64,000 nt of DNA from Plantibacter sp. Leaf314 (GTDB lineage: Bacteria > Actinomycetota > Actinomycetes > Actinomycetales > Microbacteriaceae): the NCBI RefSeq assembly GCF_001423185.1, contig NZ_LMOB01000001.1, forward strand, positions 1,781,889-1,845,888, given 5' to 3'. The first letter of the stretch is position 1, and the number at the start of each line of letters is the position of its first letter. The translations under genes and the position numbers were made by a program. The notes under the pieces are model-generated. The model had not been told where the DNA came from. It searched no databases and worked only from the letters and a program-made list of their open reading frames with translations. This document shows, in pieces, positions 1-8,203 of the stretch.

Positions 1-68
1 AGGACCTCATGCACGGCGCCAACGGCGGCGAGGTCACGGTCCGCGCGGACGTCGAAGAGCTGGCCTGA
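1..68 (+). CDS. C-terminal end of an unidentified protein (5' truncated)
   Basis: The first bases carry the last 21 codons of a plus-strand gene that begins outside the window, ending in TGA at 66-68. The visible tail reads DLMHGANGGEVTVR followed by ADVEELA. That is too short to assign a family. Codon use (GCC, GTC, GGC) is normal for this genome, and the frame ends just before a strong terminator, which supports it as a real gene end. Confidence 0.55.
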   Translation, partial: DLMHGANGGEVTVRADVEELA

Positions 69-83
69 CCGACCGCGCAAGCG

Positions 84-154
84 GCACGAAGCCGCCCCGA
101 CGGGACGCACGAAACAGGAGGGACTTCGTGCGGACCGGCGGGGCGGCTTCGTGC
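84..154. terminator. Convergent terminator with nested inverted repeats
   Basis: A perfect 16-bp inverted repeat (arms 84-99 and 139-154, starting GCACGAAGCCGCCCCG) encloses a second repeat of its own outer end (GCACGAA at 107-113, TTCGTGC at 125-131). The element lies between the end of the truncated plus-strand gene and the end of the minus-strand beta-glucosidase gene, so it can stop transcription from both sides. The shared heptamer allows two mutually exclusive folds. Confidence 0.75.
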
Positions 155-179
155 TGTCCGAGCGAGTGGCCGCAGCGCC

Positions 180-2480
180 TCAGTCCTCGACGGTGAAGCG
201 GACCGACCGCAGCGCTTCGGCCCGTGACGAGCCACCGACGCGCAGTTCGAACTCACCGGCCTCGACCACGCGGCGACCGCGGGCGTCGACGATCGTGCAC
301 TCGGCGACCGGCAGCTCGATCGTGATCACCGCGGTCTCCCCCGGCTCGACGGAGACCTGACGGAACGTCTTCAGTTCCTGGTCCGCCCAGCTGACCGAGG
401 TGACGAGGTCGCTGACGTACACCTGGACCGTCTCGAGCACGGGACGGGTCCCGGTGTTCCGCACCTCGATCTCCGCGCGCACGGTGTCCGTGCGGGTGTG
501 GACGATCCGGTCGAGGCGCGGCTCCCCGTACTCGACGGTCGAGTACGACAGGCCGTCGCCGAACGCGAACGCCGGGTCCTGGGTGAGGTCGGCGTATCGG
601 TCGCCGTGCTGGCCGCGGATCTGGTTGTAGTACGTCGGCTGCTGGCCGGCATGCCGGGCGAACGAGATCGGGAGGCGTCCGGTCGGCTCGATCAGGCCGA
701 GCAGGAGTTCGGCGATCGCTCGACCACCCTGCATGCCGGGGCTCGCGGCCCACACGATCGCGTCCGCCGCGAGCGCTGACGGCGGCAGGACGAGCGGCTT
801 GGAGGCGAGCAGCACCACCACGAGCGGCTTCCCGGTGGCGGCCAGGGCGTCGAGGAGGGCGATCTGGCCGCCGACGAGTTCCAGGGTCGCGGTGGAGCGG
901 CCTTCGCCCACGAGTTCGATCCGGTCGCCGACCACGGCGACCACCACGTCGGCCTGCTCGGCCTGGGCGACGGCTTCCGCGATGAGTGCCGCGTCCGGTT
1001 CGGCCGGGGTGACGAGCGGTGGACGGGGTTGTCCGTCGGGGAAGGTCGCTCCGGTCGGATCCGGTGAGAGCGTGAGGATGTCGGCCCCGAACGCGGTCGT
1101 GACCGTGCTGCCGGCCGGGGTCGCCGCACGCAGGCCGTCCAGCACGGTCGTGATCAGCTCCCGCGGCTGGCCGTCGGGCAGCCACCCCGCCTGACCGGAG
1201 TTCCCGGCCCAGTCACCCAGCTGCATCTGCGCGTCGTCCGCGAGTGGGCCGACGACGGCGATGCGGACGGGTCCGGCCTCGGTCTCGGCGTCGGCGATCG
1301 CCCGTCCGGCCTCGTCGGCACGGTATCCGCCGTTGATCGGCAGGACGCCCTCGTTGCGGAGCAGGACGAGCGAGCGACGGGCGGTCTCGAGGTTGAGCTC
1401 GGTGTGTGCCGGCGAACCGATCACCGCGAGTTGCTCGGCCGGGTCCGGGTGCCGTGGGTGTTCGAAGAGCCCGAGGGCGAACTTCAGCGTGAGGATGCGA
1501 CGGACGGCGCGGTCGAGGTCGGACTCCTCGAGCATGCCGCGGTCGAGTGCTTCGAGGGCGCCGTCGAAGAAGCCCGGCGTGTTCATCACCATGTCGTTGC
1601 CGGCGCGGACGGCCGCGGCGGAGGCGTGGACGTGGTCGGGGCTCACGTGCTGCTCCCACACCATGCGTCCGACGTTGTCCCAGTCGGTGATGAGCGTCCC
1701 CTCGTAGCCCCACTCGTCGCGGAGGACGTCGTTCAGCAACCATTCGTTGACCGTGATCGGGACGCCGTCGATCGACTGGTAGCCGAGCATGAAGCTGGCG
1801 CACCCCTCGCGGGCGACACGCTCGAAGGGTGGCAGGAACCAGGACCGCAGCTTGCGCGGCGAGATGTCGGCCTCGCTCGCGTCCCGGCCGCCCTGCGTCT
1901 CGGAGTACCCGGCGAAGTGCTTCGCGGTGGCGAGGATGGCGGTCGGGTCCGTGAGCCCGTCGCCCTGGTAGCCGCGGACCATCGCCGAGGCGAGCTCGCC
2001 GATGAGGAAGGGGTCCTCACCGAAGGTCTCCCCCACCCGCCCCCAGCGGAGGTCGCGGGCGATGCAGAGCACCGGCGAGAACGTCCAGTGCACCCCGGTG
2101 GCGGCGACCTCGACGGCGGTGGCCCTGGCGACCCGTTCGAGCAGCCCGGTGTCCCAGCTGGCGGCCATGGCCAGCTGCGTCGGGAAGATCGTCGCGCCGA
2201 GGTGGAAGGAGTGGCCGTGGATGCAGTCCTCCCCCACGATCAACGGGATCTGGAGTCGCGTGCGCCTCGTCAACGCGTGCGCCGTGGCGAGCCGCTCGGG
2301 CGAGGCGTGCAGGATCGACCCCACCTGGGTCTCGAGGACGTGTGCCTCGATGTCGTCGCGCGCGTCGAGCTGCATCATCTGCCCGACCTTCTCGCGCACC
2401 GTCATGCGGCCCACGAGGTCGTCGACCCGCGCGGCGATCGGCAGGGACGCGTCGAGGTAGCGGGCGGTCTCGGTCTTCAT
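180..2480 (-). CDS. Glycoside hydrolase family 3 beta-glucosidase (intracellular)
   Basis: 766 aa. It predicts hydrolysis of terminal beta-linked sugars from oligosaccharides. The fold order is typical for GH3: an N-terminal TIM barrel with KHFAGY near residue 200, then GTLITDWDNVG with the predicted nucleophile Asp266, an alpha/beta sandwich, and a C-terminal fibronectin-III-like domain (VEVRNTGTRPVLETVQVYV). There is no signal peptide, so it acts in the cytoplasm on sugars brought in by the upstream ABC importer. The start ATG at 2480 overlaps the permease stop (ATGA), which suggests translational coupling; the frame is open further upstream but that stretch is a shadow of the permease gene. 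It is the last gene of the operon. The exact sugar (cello-, xylo- or other beta-glucoside) cannot be read from sequence. Confidence 0.93.
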   Translation of the reverse strand: MKTETARYLDASLPIAARVDDLVGRMTVREKVGQMMQLDARDDIEAHVLETQVGSILHASPERLATAHALTRRTRLQIPLIVGEDCIHGHSFHLGATIFPTQLAMAASWDTGLLERVARATAVEVAATGVHWTFSPVLCIARDLRWGRVGETFGEDPFLIGELASAMVRGYQGDGLTDPTAILATAKHFAGYSETQGGRDASEADISPRKLRSWFLPPFERVAREGCASFMLGYQSIDGVPITVNEWLLNDVLRDEWGYEGTLITDWDNVGRMVWEQHVSPDHVHASAAAVRAGNDMVMNTPGFFDGALEALDRGMLEESDLDRAVRRILTLKFALGLFEHPRHPDPAEQLAVIGSPAHTELNLETARRSLVLLRNEGVLPINGGYRADEAGRAIADAETEAGPVRIAVVGPLADDAQMQLGDWAGNSGQAGWLPDGQPRELITTVLDGLRAATPAGSTVTTAFGADILTLSPDPTGATFPDGQPRPPLVTPAEPDAALIAEAVAQAEQADVVVAVVGDRIELVGEGRSTATLELVGGQIALLDALAATGKPLVVVLLASKPLVLPPSALAADAIVWAASPGMQGGRAIAELLLGLIEPTGRLPISFARHAGQQPTYYNQIRGQHGDRYADLTQDPAFAFGDGLSYSTVEYGEPRLDRIVHTRTDTVRAEIEVRNTGTRPVLETVQVYVSDLVTSVSWADQELKTFRQVSVEPGETAVITIELPVAECTIVDARGRRVVEAGEFELRVGGSSRAEALRSVRFTVED

Positions 2481-3553
2481 CGTTCGGTCACTCCAGGGCG
2501 TTCGGGGTCGGTCGTGTCGGTCGTATTCATCGTGCCGCTCCGTGCTGCAGGTTCGGTGCGGACGGCGGTGACGCTCGCCCCCGGCTTGATGCCGCGCTTC
2601 CGCAGCGCCCTGGCACGTTCGCCCGCCGACCGCAGTCGTGGGTTGACGTACTCGTCGATGCCGAAGTTGATGAGCGACAACGCGACGCCGAGGAGTGCGA
2701 TGCACACACCGGCGGGCACGTACCACCACCAGAAGTCGGGGAAGGCGCCGTTCTGCTGCGCCCAGAACAGGATGGTGCCCCAGTTGAGGTTGGTGATCGG
2801 GATGACGCCGATGAAGGCGAGCGTGGTGAGGCCGAGGACCGCCGCGGTCACCGTGCCGACGAAGCTCGACGCGATGATGGCGGTGAGGTTCGGCAGCATC
2901 TCGACGGTGATGATCCGGAAGAGGGACTCGCCGTTCGCCTTCGCCGCCTGGACGAAGTCCCGGTTCCGCAAGGACATCGTCTGGGCGCGGAGGACCCGGC
3001 CGCCCCACGCCCACCCGGTGAGGGCGAGCACGCCGGCGATGAGGAAGAGGCTCGGGTCGTCGTACTGCGATGCCACGATGATCATGAGCGGGAGGCCGGG
3101 GATGACGAGGAACACGTTCGTCAGGGCCGACAAGGACTCGCTCGTGAACCCGGACACGTACCCGGCGGTCACACCGATGGCGACGGCGATGATCGTCGCG
3201 AAGATCCCGGCCAGGAACCCGACGACGAGGACGCCGCGGGTGCCGTAGACGAGCTGGCTGAGGACGTCCTCGCCCATGTGGGTGGTCCCGAGGAGATGGG
3301 CCGCTGACGGCGCCTGGCGCAGCGCGGTGAAGTCCTTCTCGAGCGGTCCGTAGGGCGCGATGAGATCGCCGAAGATCGCGACGAGGACGAAGAACCCGAG
3401 GATGCAGAGGCCGGTGATCGACTTGCCGTTGCGGAACATCGCGAACGACGCTCCGAACCTGGCGCCGAACGAGCGGCCCCTGGGCGACGGCTTCGGCGCC
3501 TCCGCGGTGGCGAGGGCCTCGGTGGTGACGGCCTGGGTGGTGGGGATGGTCAT
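2477..3553 (-). CDS. ABC transporter permease, DppC/OppC type
   Basis: 358 aa inner-membrane permease of the peptide/oligosaccharide (nickel-peptide type) family. An unusually long polar N-terminal stretch precedes the first membrane helix (ITGLCILGFFVLVAIFGDLIAPYGP). The segment LGTTHMGEDVLSQLVYGTR is the usual DppC periplasmic signature, and the cytoplasmic ATPase-contact loop follows the core helices. It starts at ATG 3553, one base after the preceding permease stop. Its own stop overlaps the beta-glucosidase start. Partners are the adjacent DppB-type permease and the two ATPases. Because the operon ends in a GH3 enzyme, I infer an oligosaccharide rather than a peptide as substrate. Confidence 0.9.
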   Translation of the reverse strand: MTIPTTQAVTTEALATAEAPKPSPRGRSFGARFGASFAMFRNGKSITGLCILGFFVLVAIFGDLIAPYGPLEKDFTALRQAPSAAHLLGTTHMGEDVLSQLVYGTRGVLVVGFLAGIFATIIAVAIGVTAGYVSGFTSESLSALTNVFLVIPGLPLMIIVASQYDDPSLFLIAGVLALTGWAWGGRVLRAQTMSLRNRDFVQAAKANGESLFRIITVEMLPNLTAIIASSFVGTVTAAVLGLTTLAFIGVIPITNLNWGTILFWAQQNGAFPDFWWWYVPAGVCIALLGVALSLINFGIDEYVNPRLRSAGERARALRKRGIKPGASVTAVRTEPAARSGTMNTTDTTDPERPGVTER

Positions 3554-3554
3554 G

Positions 3555-4538
3555 TCAGGACTCCATCTGGCGGGTGCGGGGGTCGAGCACCGCGTAGGCG
3601 ACGTCGGCCAGGATGTTCGCGACGAGGACGGTGAGGGTGATGACGAGGAACAGGCCCTGCATGAGCGGGTAGTCCTTCGCCGTCGTGGCGTCGAGCAGGA
3701 GCTTGCCGACGCCCGGGTAGGAGAAGACCATCTCCATGACGATGGTCCCGCCGACGATGAAGCCGAGCGAGAGCGCGAAGCTCGACAGCTGCGGCAGCAT
3801 CGCATTGCGGGCGGCGTAGTCCACGAGCACCCGGCGGGTCGGGAGGCCCTTCGCCTGCGCGACCGTGACGTAGTCCTCGTCGAGCACGGTCACCATCATG
3901 TTGCGCATGCCGAGGATCCACCCGCCGAGCGAGGCGAGCACGATCGTCGCCGCGGGGAGGAAGCCGTGGGCGATCACCTGCCCGATGAAGTCGAGCGTGA
4001 ACTCCGGTCTCGACCCCTTGCCGTAGGCGTGCGAGGCGGGGAACCAGCCGAGCAGGGTGGAGAACACGGCGATCGCGATGAGCCCCATCCAGAAGTACGG
4101 CACGGTGGAGAAGAAGGTGGACAGCGGGACGATGAAGTCCGCCTTGCTCCCGCGTCGCCAGCCGATGAGGGCGCCGATCGACGTGCCGAGCACGAAGGAG
4201 AGGATCGTCGCGATGCCGACGAGCCCGACCGTCCAGGGCAGTGCCGCAGCGATCACGTCGGTGACGGGTGCGAGTCCCTTCGAGAAGGACCGGCCGAGGT
4301 CGCCCGAGAAGAGCAGCCGCCAGTAGTCGAGGTACTGCTCGAGCATCGATTTGTCGGCGTCGAGGCCGAACAGGGTGCGGAGCGAGTCGGCGGCCTCGGG
4401 GCTGATGCGGCCCTGGTTCTTCGCGATGTACGCCGACACCGGGTCGCCCTTGAGCATCCGTGGCAGGAAGAAGTTGATCGTGATCGCGGCCCAGGCGGTG
4501 AACGCGTAGAAGGCGGCGCGGCGGAGGAAGAAGGTCAT
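3555..4538 (-). CDS. ABC transporter permease, DppB/OppB type
   Basis: 327 aa membrane protein of the binding-protein-dependent transport family. It opens with MTFFLRRAAFYAFTAWAAI, the first helix, followed by the large external segment characteristic of DppB (GDPVSAYIAKNQGRISPEA, then FSGDLGRSFSKG). About six helices are evident. It forms the heterodimeric channel with the DppC-type protein encoded one base downstream. The start ATG at 4538 overlaps the stop of the ATPase gene by 4 nt (ATGA), so the transporter genes are tightly coupled. Confidence 0.91.
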   Translation of the reverse strand: MTFFLRRAAFYAFTAWAAITINFFLPRMLKGDPVSAYIAKNQGRISPEAADSLRTLFGLDADKSMLEQYLDYWRLLFSGDLGRSFSKGLAPVTDVIAAALPWTVGLVGIATILSFVLGTSIGALIGWRRGSKADFIVPLSTFFSTVPYFWMGLIAIAVFSTLLGWFPASHAYGKGSRPEFTLDFIGQVIAHGFLPAATIVLASLGGWILGMRNMMVTVLDEDYVTVAQAKGLPTRRVLVDYAARNAMLPQLSSFALSLGFIVGGTIVMEMVFSYPGVGKLLLDATTAKDYPLMQGLFLVITLTVLVANILADVAYAVLDPRTRQMES

Positions 4539-5332
4539 GCGATGGTCTCCGTTCCAGCGAAGTGGCGGTCCGGGTCTGGTGACGCGTTGCGGAGCGCGAG
4601 CGTGTACGGGTGCTGGGGGCGGAGGATGACGTCGTCGGCCGGACCGCGCTCGACCACTTCGCCGTGGTGCAGGACCATGATCTCGTCGCTGAAGTGGCGT
4701 GCCGTCGCGAGGTCGTGCGTGATGTACAGGACCCCCAGCTGCGATTCGCGCTGCAACTCGGCGAGCAGGTTGAGGACCCCGAGTCGGATGGAGACGTCGA
4801 GCATCGAGACGGGTTCGTCGGCGATGAGGAGGGAGGGCCGCGAGGCGAGCGCGCGGGCGATGGCGACCCGCTGCCGCTGGCCGCCCGACAGCTCGTGTGG
4901 CCGCCGGTCGATCGTGCCGGCGGGGTCGAGCTGCACGCGCTCGAGGAGGCGGTGCACCTCGTCTTCGACCTCCGCCTCCGGCACGACGTGGTCGAGGCGC
5001 AGCGGTCGCTCCAGGTGATGCCGGATCGTGTGTGAGGGGTTCAGCGAGGCGAACGGGTCCTGGAAGACCATGCGGACCTGCTGCCGGTAGCGGCGGAGCG
5101 CGCGACCGCGCCGTGGGATGGCCTTCCCGTCGAGCAGGATGTCGCCACTCGTGGCCCGTTCCAACTGGGTGAGGATCTTCGCGATCGTGGACTTGCCGCT
5201 GCCGGACTGCCCCACCAGTGCGAGGGTCTGGCCGGAGCGCAGGGTGAAACTGACGTCGTCGAGCGCGAGCATGTGGCCGGAACCGCGCACCCGGTAGCGC
5301 TTGGAGACGTGGGAGAACTCGAGGGTGGTCAT
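4535..5332 (-). CDS. ABC transporter ATP-binding protein, OppF/DppF type
   Basis: 265 aa nucleotide-binding subunit. Walker A is GQSGSGKST near residue 40, the Q-loop MVFQDPFASLNP follows, the ABC signature is LSGGQRQRVAIARALA, and Walker B is LLIADEPVSMLD, with the switch His in YITHDLATA. It is a little short because the C-terminal oligopeptide domain is trimmed. The start ATG at 5332 overlaps the upstream OppD-type stop. It pairs with that protein to power the oligosaccharide importer. A gene of this type normally sits in the same operon as its partner, as here. Confidence 0.92.
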   Translation of the reverse strand: MTTLEFSHVSKRYRVRGSGHMLALDDVSFTLRSGQTLALVGQSGSGKSTIAKILTQLERATSGDILLDGKAIPRRGRALRRYRQQVRMVFQDPFASLNPSHTIRHHLERPLRLDHVVPEAEVEDEVHRLLERVQLDPAGTIDRRPHELSGGQRQRVAIARALASRPSLLIADEPVSMLDVSIRLGVLNLLAELQRESQLGVLYITHDLATARHFSDEIMVLHHGEVVERGPADDVILRPQHPYTLALRNASPDPDRHFAGTETIA

Positions 5333-6180
5333 GCGGTCACTCCGGTCTGTGCGCCGCGGACGAAGTCGCCGCGTTCGCCGGTGAGGCTCGGGAAGGAGGC
5401 GAGGAGTTTCCGGGTGTACGGGTCCTGCGCCTGGCGGTAGATGCGCTCGGCCGTGTCGATCTCGACGAGGCGGCCGGCGCGCATGACGGCGATGCGGTCG
5501 GAGATCTCGAGGAGCAACGGGAGGTCGTGGGTGATGAAGATGACGGAGAAGCCGAACTCGGTCCGGAGCTCGGAGATCTGCTGCAGGATCTCCCGCTGGA
5601 CGAGCACGTCGAGCGCGGTGGTCGGCTCGTCCATGATCATGAGCTGCGGTTTCAGGGCGAGCGCCATCGCGATCATGACCCGCTGGCGCATGCCGCCGGA
5701 GAGTTCGTGCGGGTAGGACTTCAGCCGGTCGCGACCGACGCCGACGATGTCGAGCAGCTTGCCGGCCTCGTCGCGGCGCTCGGGCCGGGTCATCCGCCGG
5801 CGGTGGGTGGTGAAGACGTCGTCCAGCTGGCGGCCGATGGTGGTCACCGGGTTCAGGGCGTTCATCGCGCCCTGGAACACCATGGAGGCCTTGTCCCAGC
5901 GGAACGCGCGCATCTCCTCCTCGCCGAGCGTGCCGAGGTCGATGTCCTCGCCCGACTCGTCGTGGAAGACGGCGCTGCCACCCGTGATGACGGCCGGTGG
6001 TTTGAGGAGCCGTTGCAAGCCGTAGGCGAGCGTCGTCTTCCCACAACCGGACTCGCCGGCCAGGCCGAGGATCTCGCCGCGGCGAAGGGTGAGCGAGACG
6101 TCGCGCACGGCTTCGACGGGCGGTTCGACGTCGTAGGTGACGCTGAAGTTGGACACTGTCAGCAGGTCGTCGTTGGTCAC
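5329..6180 (-). CDS. ABC transporter ATP-binding protein, OppD/DppD type
   Basis: 283 aa nucleotide-binding subunit with Walker A GESGCGKT at residues 42-49, [16 protein letters not shown] signature, Walker [13 protein letters not shown], and switch His in FITHDLPLL. The start is GTG at 6180. What is odd is the region around it: about 65 bp covering the leader and the first nine codons is present nearly three times in tandem, so two short copies of the gene start lie directly upstream and overlap into this gene. The ribosome-binding site is weak (ACGGACTC), so translation may depend on those upstream ORFs. The body of the protein is otherwise normal. Confidence 0.92.
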   Translation of the reverse strand: MTNDDLLTVSNFSVTYDVEPPVEAVRDVSLTLRRGEILGLAGESGCGKTTLAYGLQRLLKPPAVITGGSAVFHDESGEDIDLGTLGEEEMRAFRWDKASMVFQGAMNALNPVTTIGRQLDDVFTTHRRRMTRPERRDEAGKLLDIVGVGRDRLKSYPHELSGGMRQRVMIAMALALKPQLMIMDEPTTALDVLVQREILQQISELRTEFGFSVIFITHDLPLLLEISDRIAVMRAGRLVEIDTAERIYRQAQDPYTRKLLASFPSLTGERGDFVRGAQTGVTA

Positions 6181-6245
6181 TGCGTGAGTCCGTTCTGTGC
6201 TGATGAAAGAAGGCGCCGGACTGTCAACAGGTCGTCGTTGGTCAC
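6177..6245 (-). CDS. Upstream ORF 2, duplicated start of the ATPase gene (22 aa)
   Basis: It starts at GTG 6245 with the same codons as the ATPase gene (MTNDDLLTV) and then runs into duplicated leader sequence ([13 protein letters not shown]) before a TGA. That stop overlaps the true ATPase start as GTGA, which is the arrangement used for translational coupling. It was created by the 65-bp tandem duplication. Translation is inferred, not shown. Its product is the same as that of the next ORF upstream: the two differ at two positions, both synonymous (CTG/TTG and CGA/CGG). Confidence 0.5.
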   Translation of the reverse strand: MTNDDLLTVRRLLSSAQNGLTQ

Positions 6246-6310
6246 TGCGTGAGTCCGTTCTGTGCTGATGAAAGAAGGCGTCGGACTGTCAGCAGGTCGT
6301 CGTTGGTCAC
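6242..6310 (-). CDS. Upstream ORF 1, first duplicated start (22 aa)
   Basis: GTG at 6310, 22 codons, TGA overlapping the GTG of the following upstream ORF by 4 nt. With the next ORF it forms a relay of two overlapping GTGA junctions leading into the ATPase gene. It encodes the same peptide as upstream ORF 2. It follows the hairpin that ends the binding-protein gene, so it would be the first thing translated on read-through transcripts. Function as a peptide is unlikely; a role in ribosome delivery is possible. Confidence 0.5.
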   Translation of the reverse strand: MTNDDLLTVRRLLSSAQNGLTQ

Positions 6311-6365
6311 TGCGTGAGTCCGTTCTGTGCTGATCGCGGTGCATGCCGTTGCGCATGCGGGAGGT

Positions 6366-6397
6366 GACGGGCGGGGTGGATGAGCACCCCGCCCGTC
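6366..6397 (-). terminator. Intra-operon hairpin after the binding-protein gene
   Basis: Perfect 13-bp stem (arms 6366-6378 and 6385-6397, GACGGGCGGGGTG) with a 6-nt loop, 16 nt beyond the binding-protein stop. There is no U-tract. It probably acts as a partial terminator or 3' stabiliser that makes the binding protein more abundant than the membrane and ATPase subunits, a common design in ABC operons. Confidence 0.75.
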
Positions 6398-6412
6398 GGT
6401 GTGCGGGTACCC

Positions 6413-8071
6413 CTACTTCGCGGCCTTGAGCTGCGTGAGGATGTACACGGCGGTCGGCTGCGTCGGGTCGGCCGGGGCGTACGGGTCGTCCTCGCTCGGC
6501 CACCCGGTGTAGTTGCGGGTGTTGTACGAGCCGATGAACGGGCGCGTGCCGATCGGCATCGCGGGGACGTCGGAGACGAACAGCTTCTGGACCGTCTCGA
6601 GGGCTGCGGCCCGCGTGGCGTCGTCCGTCGCGTTGGCGTAGGCCGAGAGGGCCGCGGTGGCCTCGGGGCTGTCGTAGCGTCCGAAGTTGAAGTCGGCGGC
6701 CTCACCCTCGGCGACGAGCCAGCGGCCGTCCATGATGTCGGAGTACAGGTCGTACGGCGTCGCGCCGGTGTCGGTCCAGTGCAGGATCGCCTGGAAGTCG
6801 CCGTCCGACTTCGCCGCCCACCAGGTGTCCTGGTCGGGGGTGTCGACGGTGGCGGTGACCCCGAGCGACTTCACCGAATCGGCGATGAGGCTGATGCCGG
6901 TGACGTAGTCGTTCCACCCCTGCGGGACGGACAGGGTGAAGGTGACGGCCTCGCCGGAGGGGTCGGTGAGCACGTCGTCGTTCCAGGTGTACCCGGCGTC
7001 GGTCAGGACCTGTTTCGCGGCCTTCGCGTCGACGGTGTAGTCCTCACCCTCGAATTCGGCGGGGATGAACGCGTCGCCGGCCGGGGTCGGCAGGCCGGTG
7101 ATCGAGCTGAGCTCGGGGACGCCGCCCTCACGGGCGATCTGCTGGTGCTGTTCGCGGTCGATGACGAGGTTGACGGCCTGCCGGAAGGCGGGGTCGTTGA
7201 AGGGCTTCGTCTGCGTGTTCACGAACATCGCGTCGACGGCGAGACCGGCGGCCGCCCAGTAGACGTTGTGCTCCTTGTCCTTGTCGAGGTACGCGGACTG
7301 CACGTTCGGGATGAAGGCCTGCGCCCAGTCGGCGTCGCCGTTCGCGAGGGCCGTGGTGAGCGCCGTGTTGTCGTTGTACGAGACGTAGTAGAGCGTCGGC
7401 ACGGCCGGCTGCTCGCCCCAGTAGTCGTCGCGGGCGGAGAGTTCGACGCTCTCGGTGCTGAAGCTCGTCAGCGTGTACGGGCCGGTGCCGACGGGCTCGG
7501 GGTTCTCGAAGGTGGCCGGGTCGTCGACGGACTCCCAGATGTGCTTCGGGACGATCTGCTTGAGGAGGACCTTGTCCTGCTTCACGAACATCGGGTTCGT
7601 GAACGAGAGGGTGACGGTGTCGCCCTCGGTCGCGACGCCGGTGAGGCCGAGGGCCGAGTTGTCGAGTTCCGGGTGGTCGATGAACTGCTGGAAGGTGAAG
7701 GCGATGTCGTCGGCGCTGAAGGCCTCGCCGTCGTTCCACGTGACGCCGTCGCGGGCGGTCAGGGCGACGGAGGTGTAGTCGTCGGTCCAGGCGATCTCGG
7801 ACGCGAGCCACGGCTTGACCTCGGCGCTCGGGTCGACGAGGTTGACGATCGCGAGCGGCTCGAGGATCGCGTTGATGTACCCGAGCTTCATGGCGGATGA
7901 GTCGCCGACGTAGGGGTTGTTGGATTCGGTGGCGATCGAGCCGTCGGGCTTCGCGATCGTGAGCGCGGCACCCTCCTCGGGGCCGTCGCTCGACCCGCCG
8001 CCACCGGTGCATCCGGTGAGCAGCAGGGCTGTGGCCGCGAACGCGGCCAGCAGTGGGGTTCTCAGCTTCAT
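6413..8071 (-). CDS. Oligosaccharide ABC transporter substrate-binding lipoprotein (SBP family 5)
   Basis: 552 aa. The signal peptide MKLRTPLLAAFAATALLLTGC carries a lipobox LLTG with acylated Cys21, followed by a Gly/Ser-rich linker (TGGGGSSDG), so the mature protein is tethered outside the membrane. The rest matches the family 5 solute-binding fold (NPYVGDSSAMKLGYINAILEPL, VTWNDGEAFSADDIAFTFQQF, KPFNDPAFRQAVNLVIDREQ). The ATG at 8071 has a good site (AGGAG, 7 nt upstream); an earlier in-frame ATG lies in the promoter and is rejected. It is first in the operon and sits opposite the TetR gene. Family 5 proteins bind peptides or oligosaccharides; the terminal GH3 gene favours the latter. Confidence 0.93.
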   Translation of the reverse strand: MKLRTPLLAAFAATALLLTGCTGGGGSSDGPEEGAALTIAKPDGSIATESNNPYVGDSSAMKLGYINAILEPLAIVNLVDPSAEVKPWLASEIAWTDDYTSVALTARDGVTWNDGEAFSADDIAFTFQQFIDHPELDNSALGLTGVATEGDTVTLSFTNPMFVKQDKVLLKQIVPKHIWESVDDPATFENPEPVGTGPYTLTSFSTESVELSARDDYWGEQPAVPTLYYVSYNDNTALTTALANGDADWAQAFIPNVQSAYLDKDKEHNVYWAAAGLAVDAMFVNTQTKPFNDPAFRQAVNLVIDREQHQQIAREGGVPELSSITGLPTPAGDAFIPAEFEGEDYTVDAKAAKQVLTDAGYTWNDDVLTDPSGEAVTFTLSVPQGWNDYVTGISLIADSVKSLGVTATVDTPDQDTWWAAKSDGDFQAILHWTDTGATPYDLYSDIMDGRWLVAEGEAADFNFGRYDSPEATAALSAYANATDDATRAAALETVQKLFVSDVPAMPIGTRPFIGSYNTRNYTGWPSEDDPYAPADPTQPTAVYILTQLKAAK

Positions 8072-8129
8072 CGCTTTCTCCTCTTGGGTGTGCGCTGCGG
8101 CAGTGCGGCGCAAGTCGGGATTCGGTGAT

Positions 8130-8158
8130 AACTTACTGACCATTCAGTAAGTTGGCAA
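8130..8158 (-). promoter_or_regulatory. Promoter of the oligosaccharide operon with TetR operator
   Basis: Read on the minus strand there is TTGCCA (8158-8153), a 17-bp spacer, and TAAGTT (8135-8130). A perfect 10-bp inverted repeat (AACTTACTGA at 8130-8139, TCAGTAAGTT at 8144-8153, 4-bp centre) covers the spacer and the -10. That is the classic position for repression by the divergent TetR protein. Confidence 0.85.
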
Positions 8159-8203
8159 GCGCGGTATCCTCGCCGCATCGAGGCTCATCGCGGAACGGAC
8201 GGC

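Larger units (their letters stand above)
6155..6334. repeat. 65-bp tandem repeat, 2.8 copies, across the oppD-type start
   Basis: Units begin at 6155, 6220 and 6285 with an exact 65-bp period; the third is cut off at 6334. Each unit includes the minus-strand leader, the GTG start and the first codons of the ATPase gene. Copies differ only at a few positions. Since 65 is not a multiple of 3, each upstream copy runs out of frame and stops within the next unit. Confidence 0.97.

Noticed and set aside
180..3014. A 944-residue frame extending the beta-glucosidase far upstream
   Set aside because: The upstream part is an out-of-frame shadow of the permease gene. The GH3 N-terminus begins at ATG 2480, which overlaps the permease stop.
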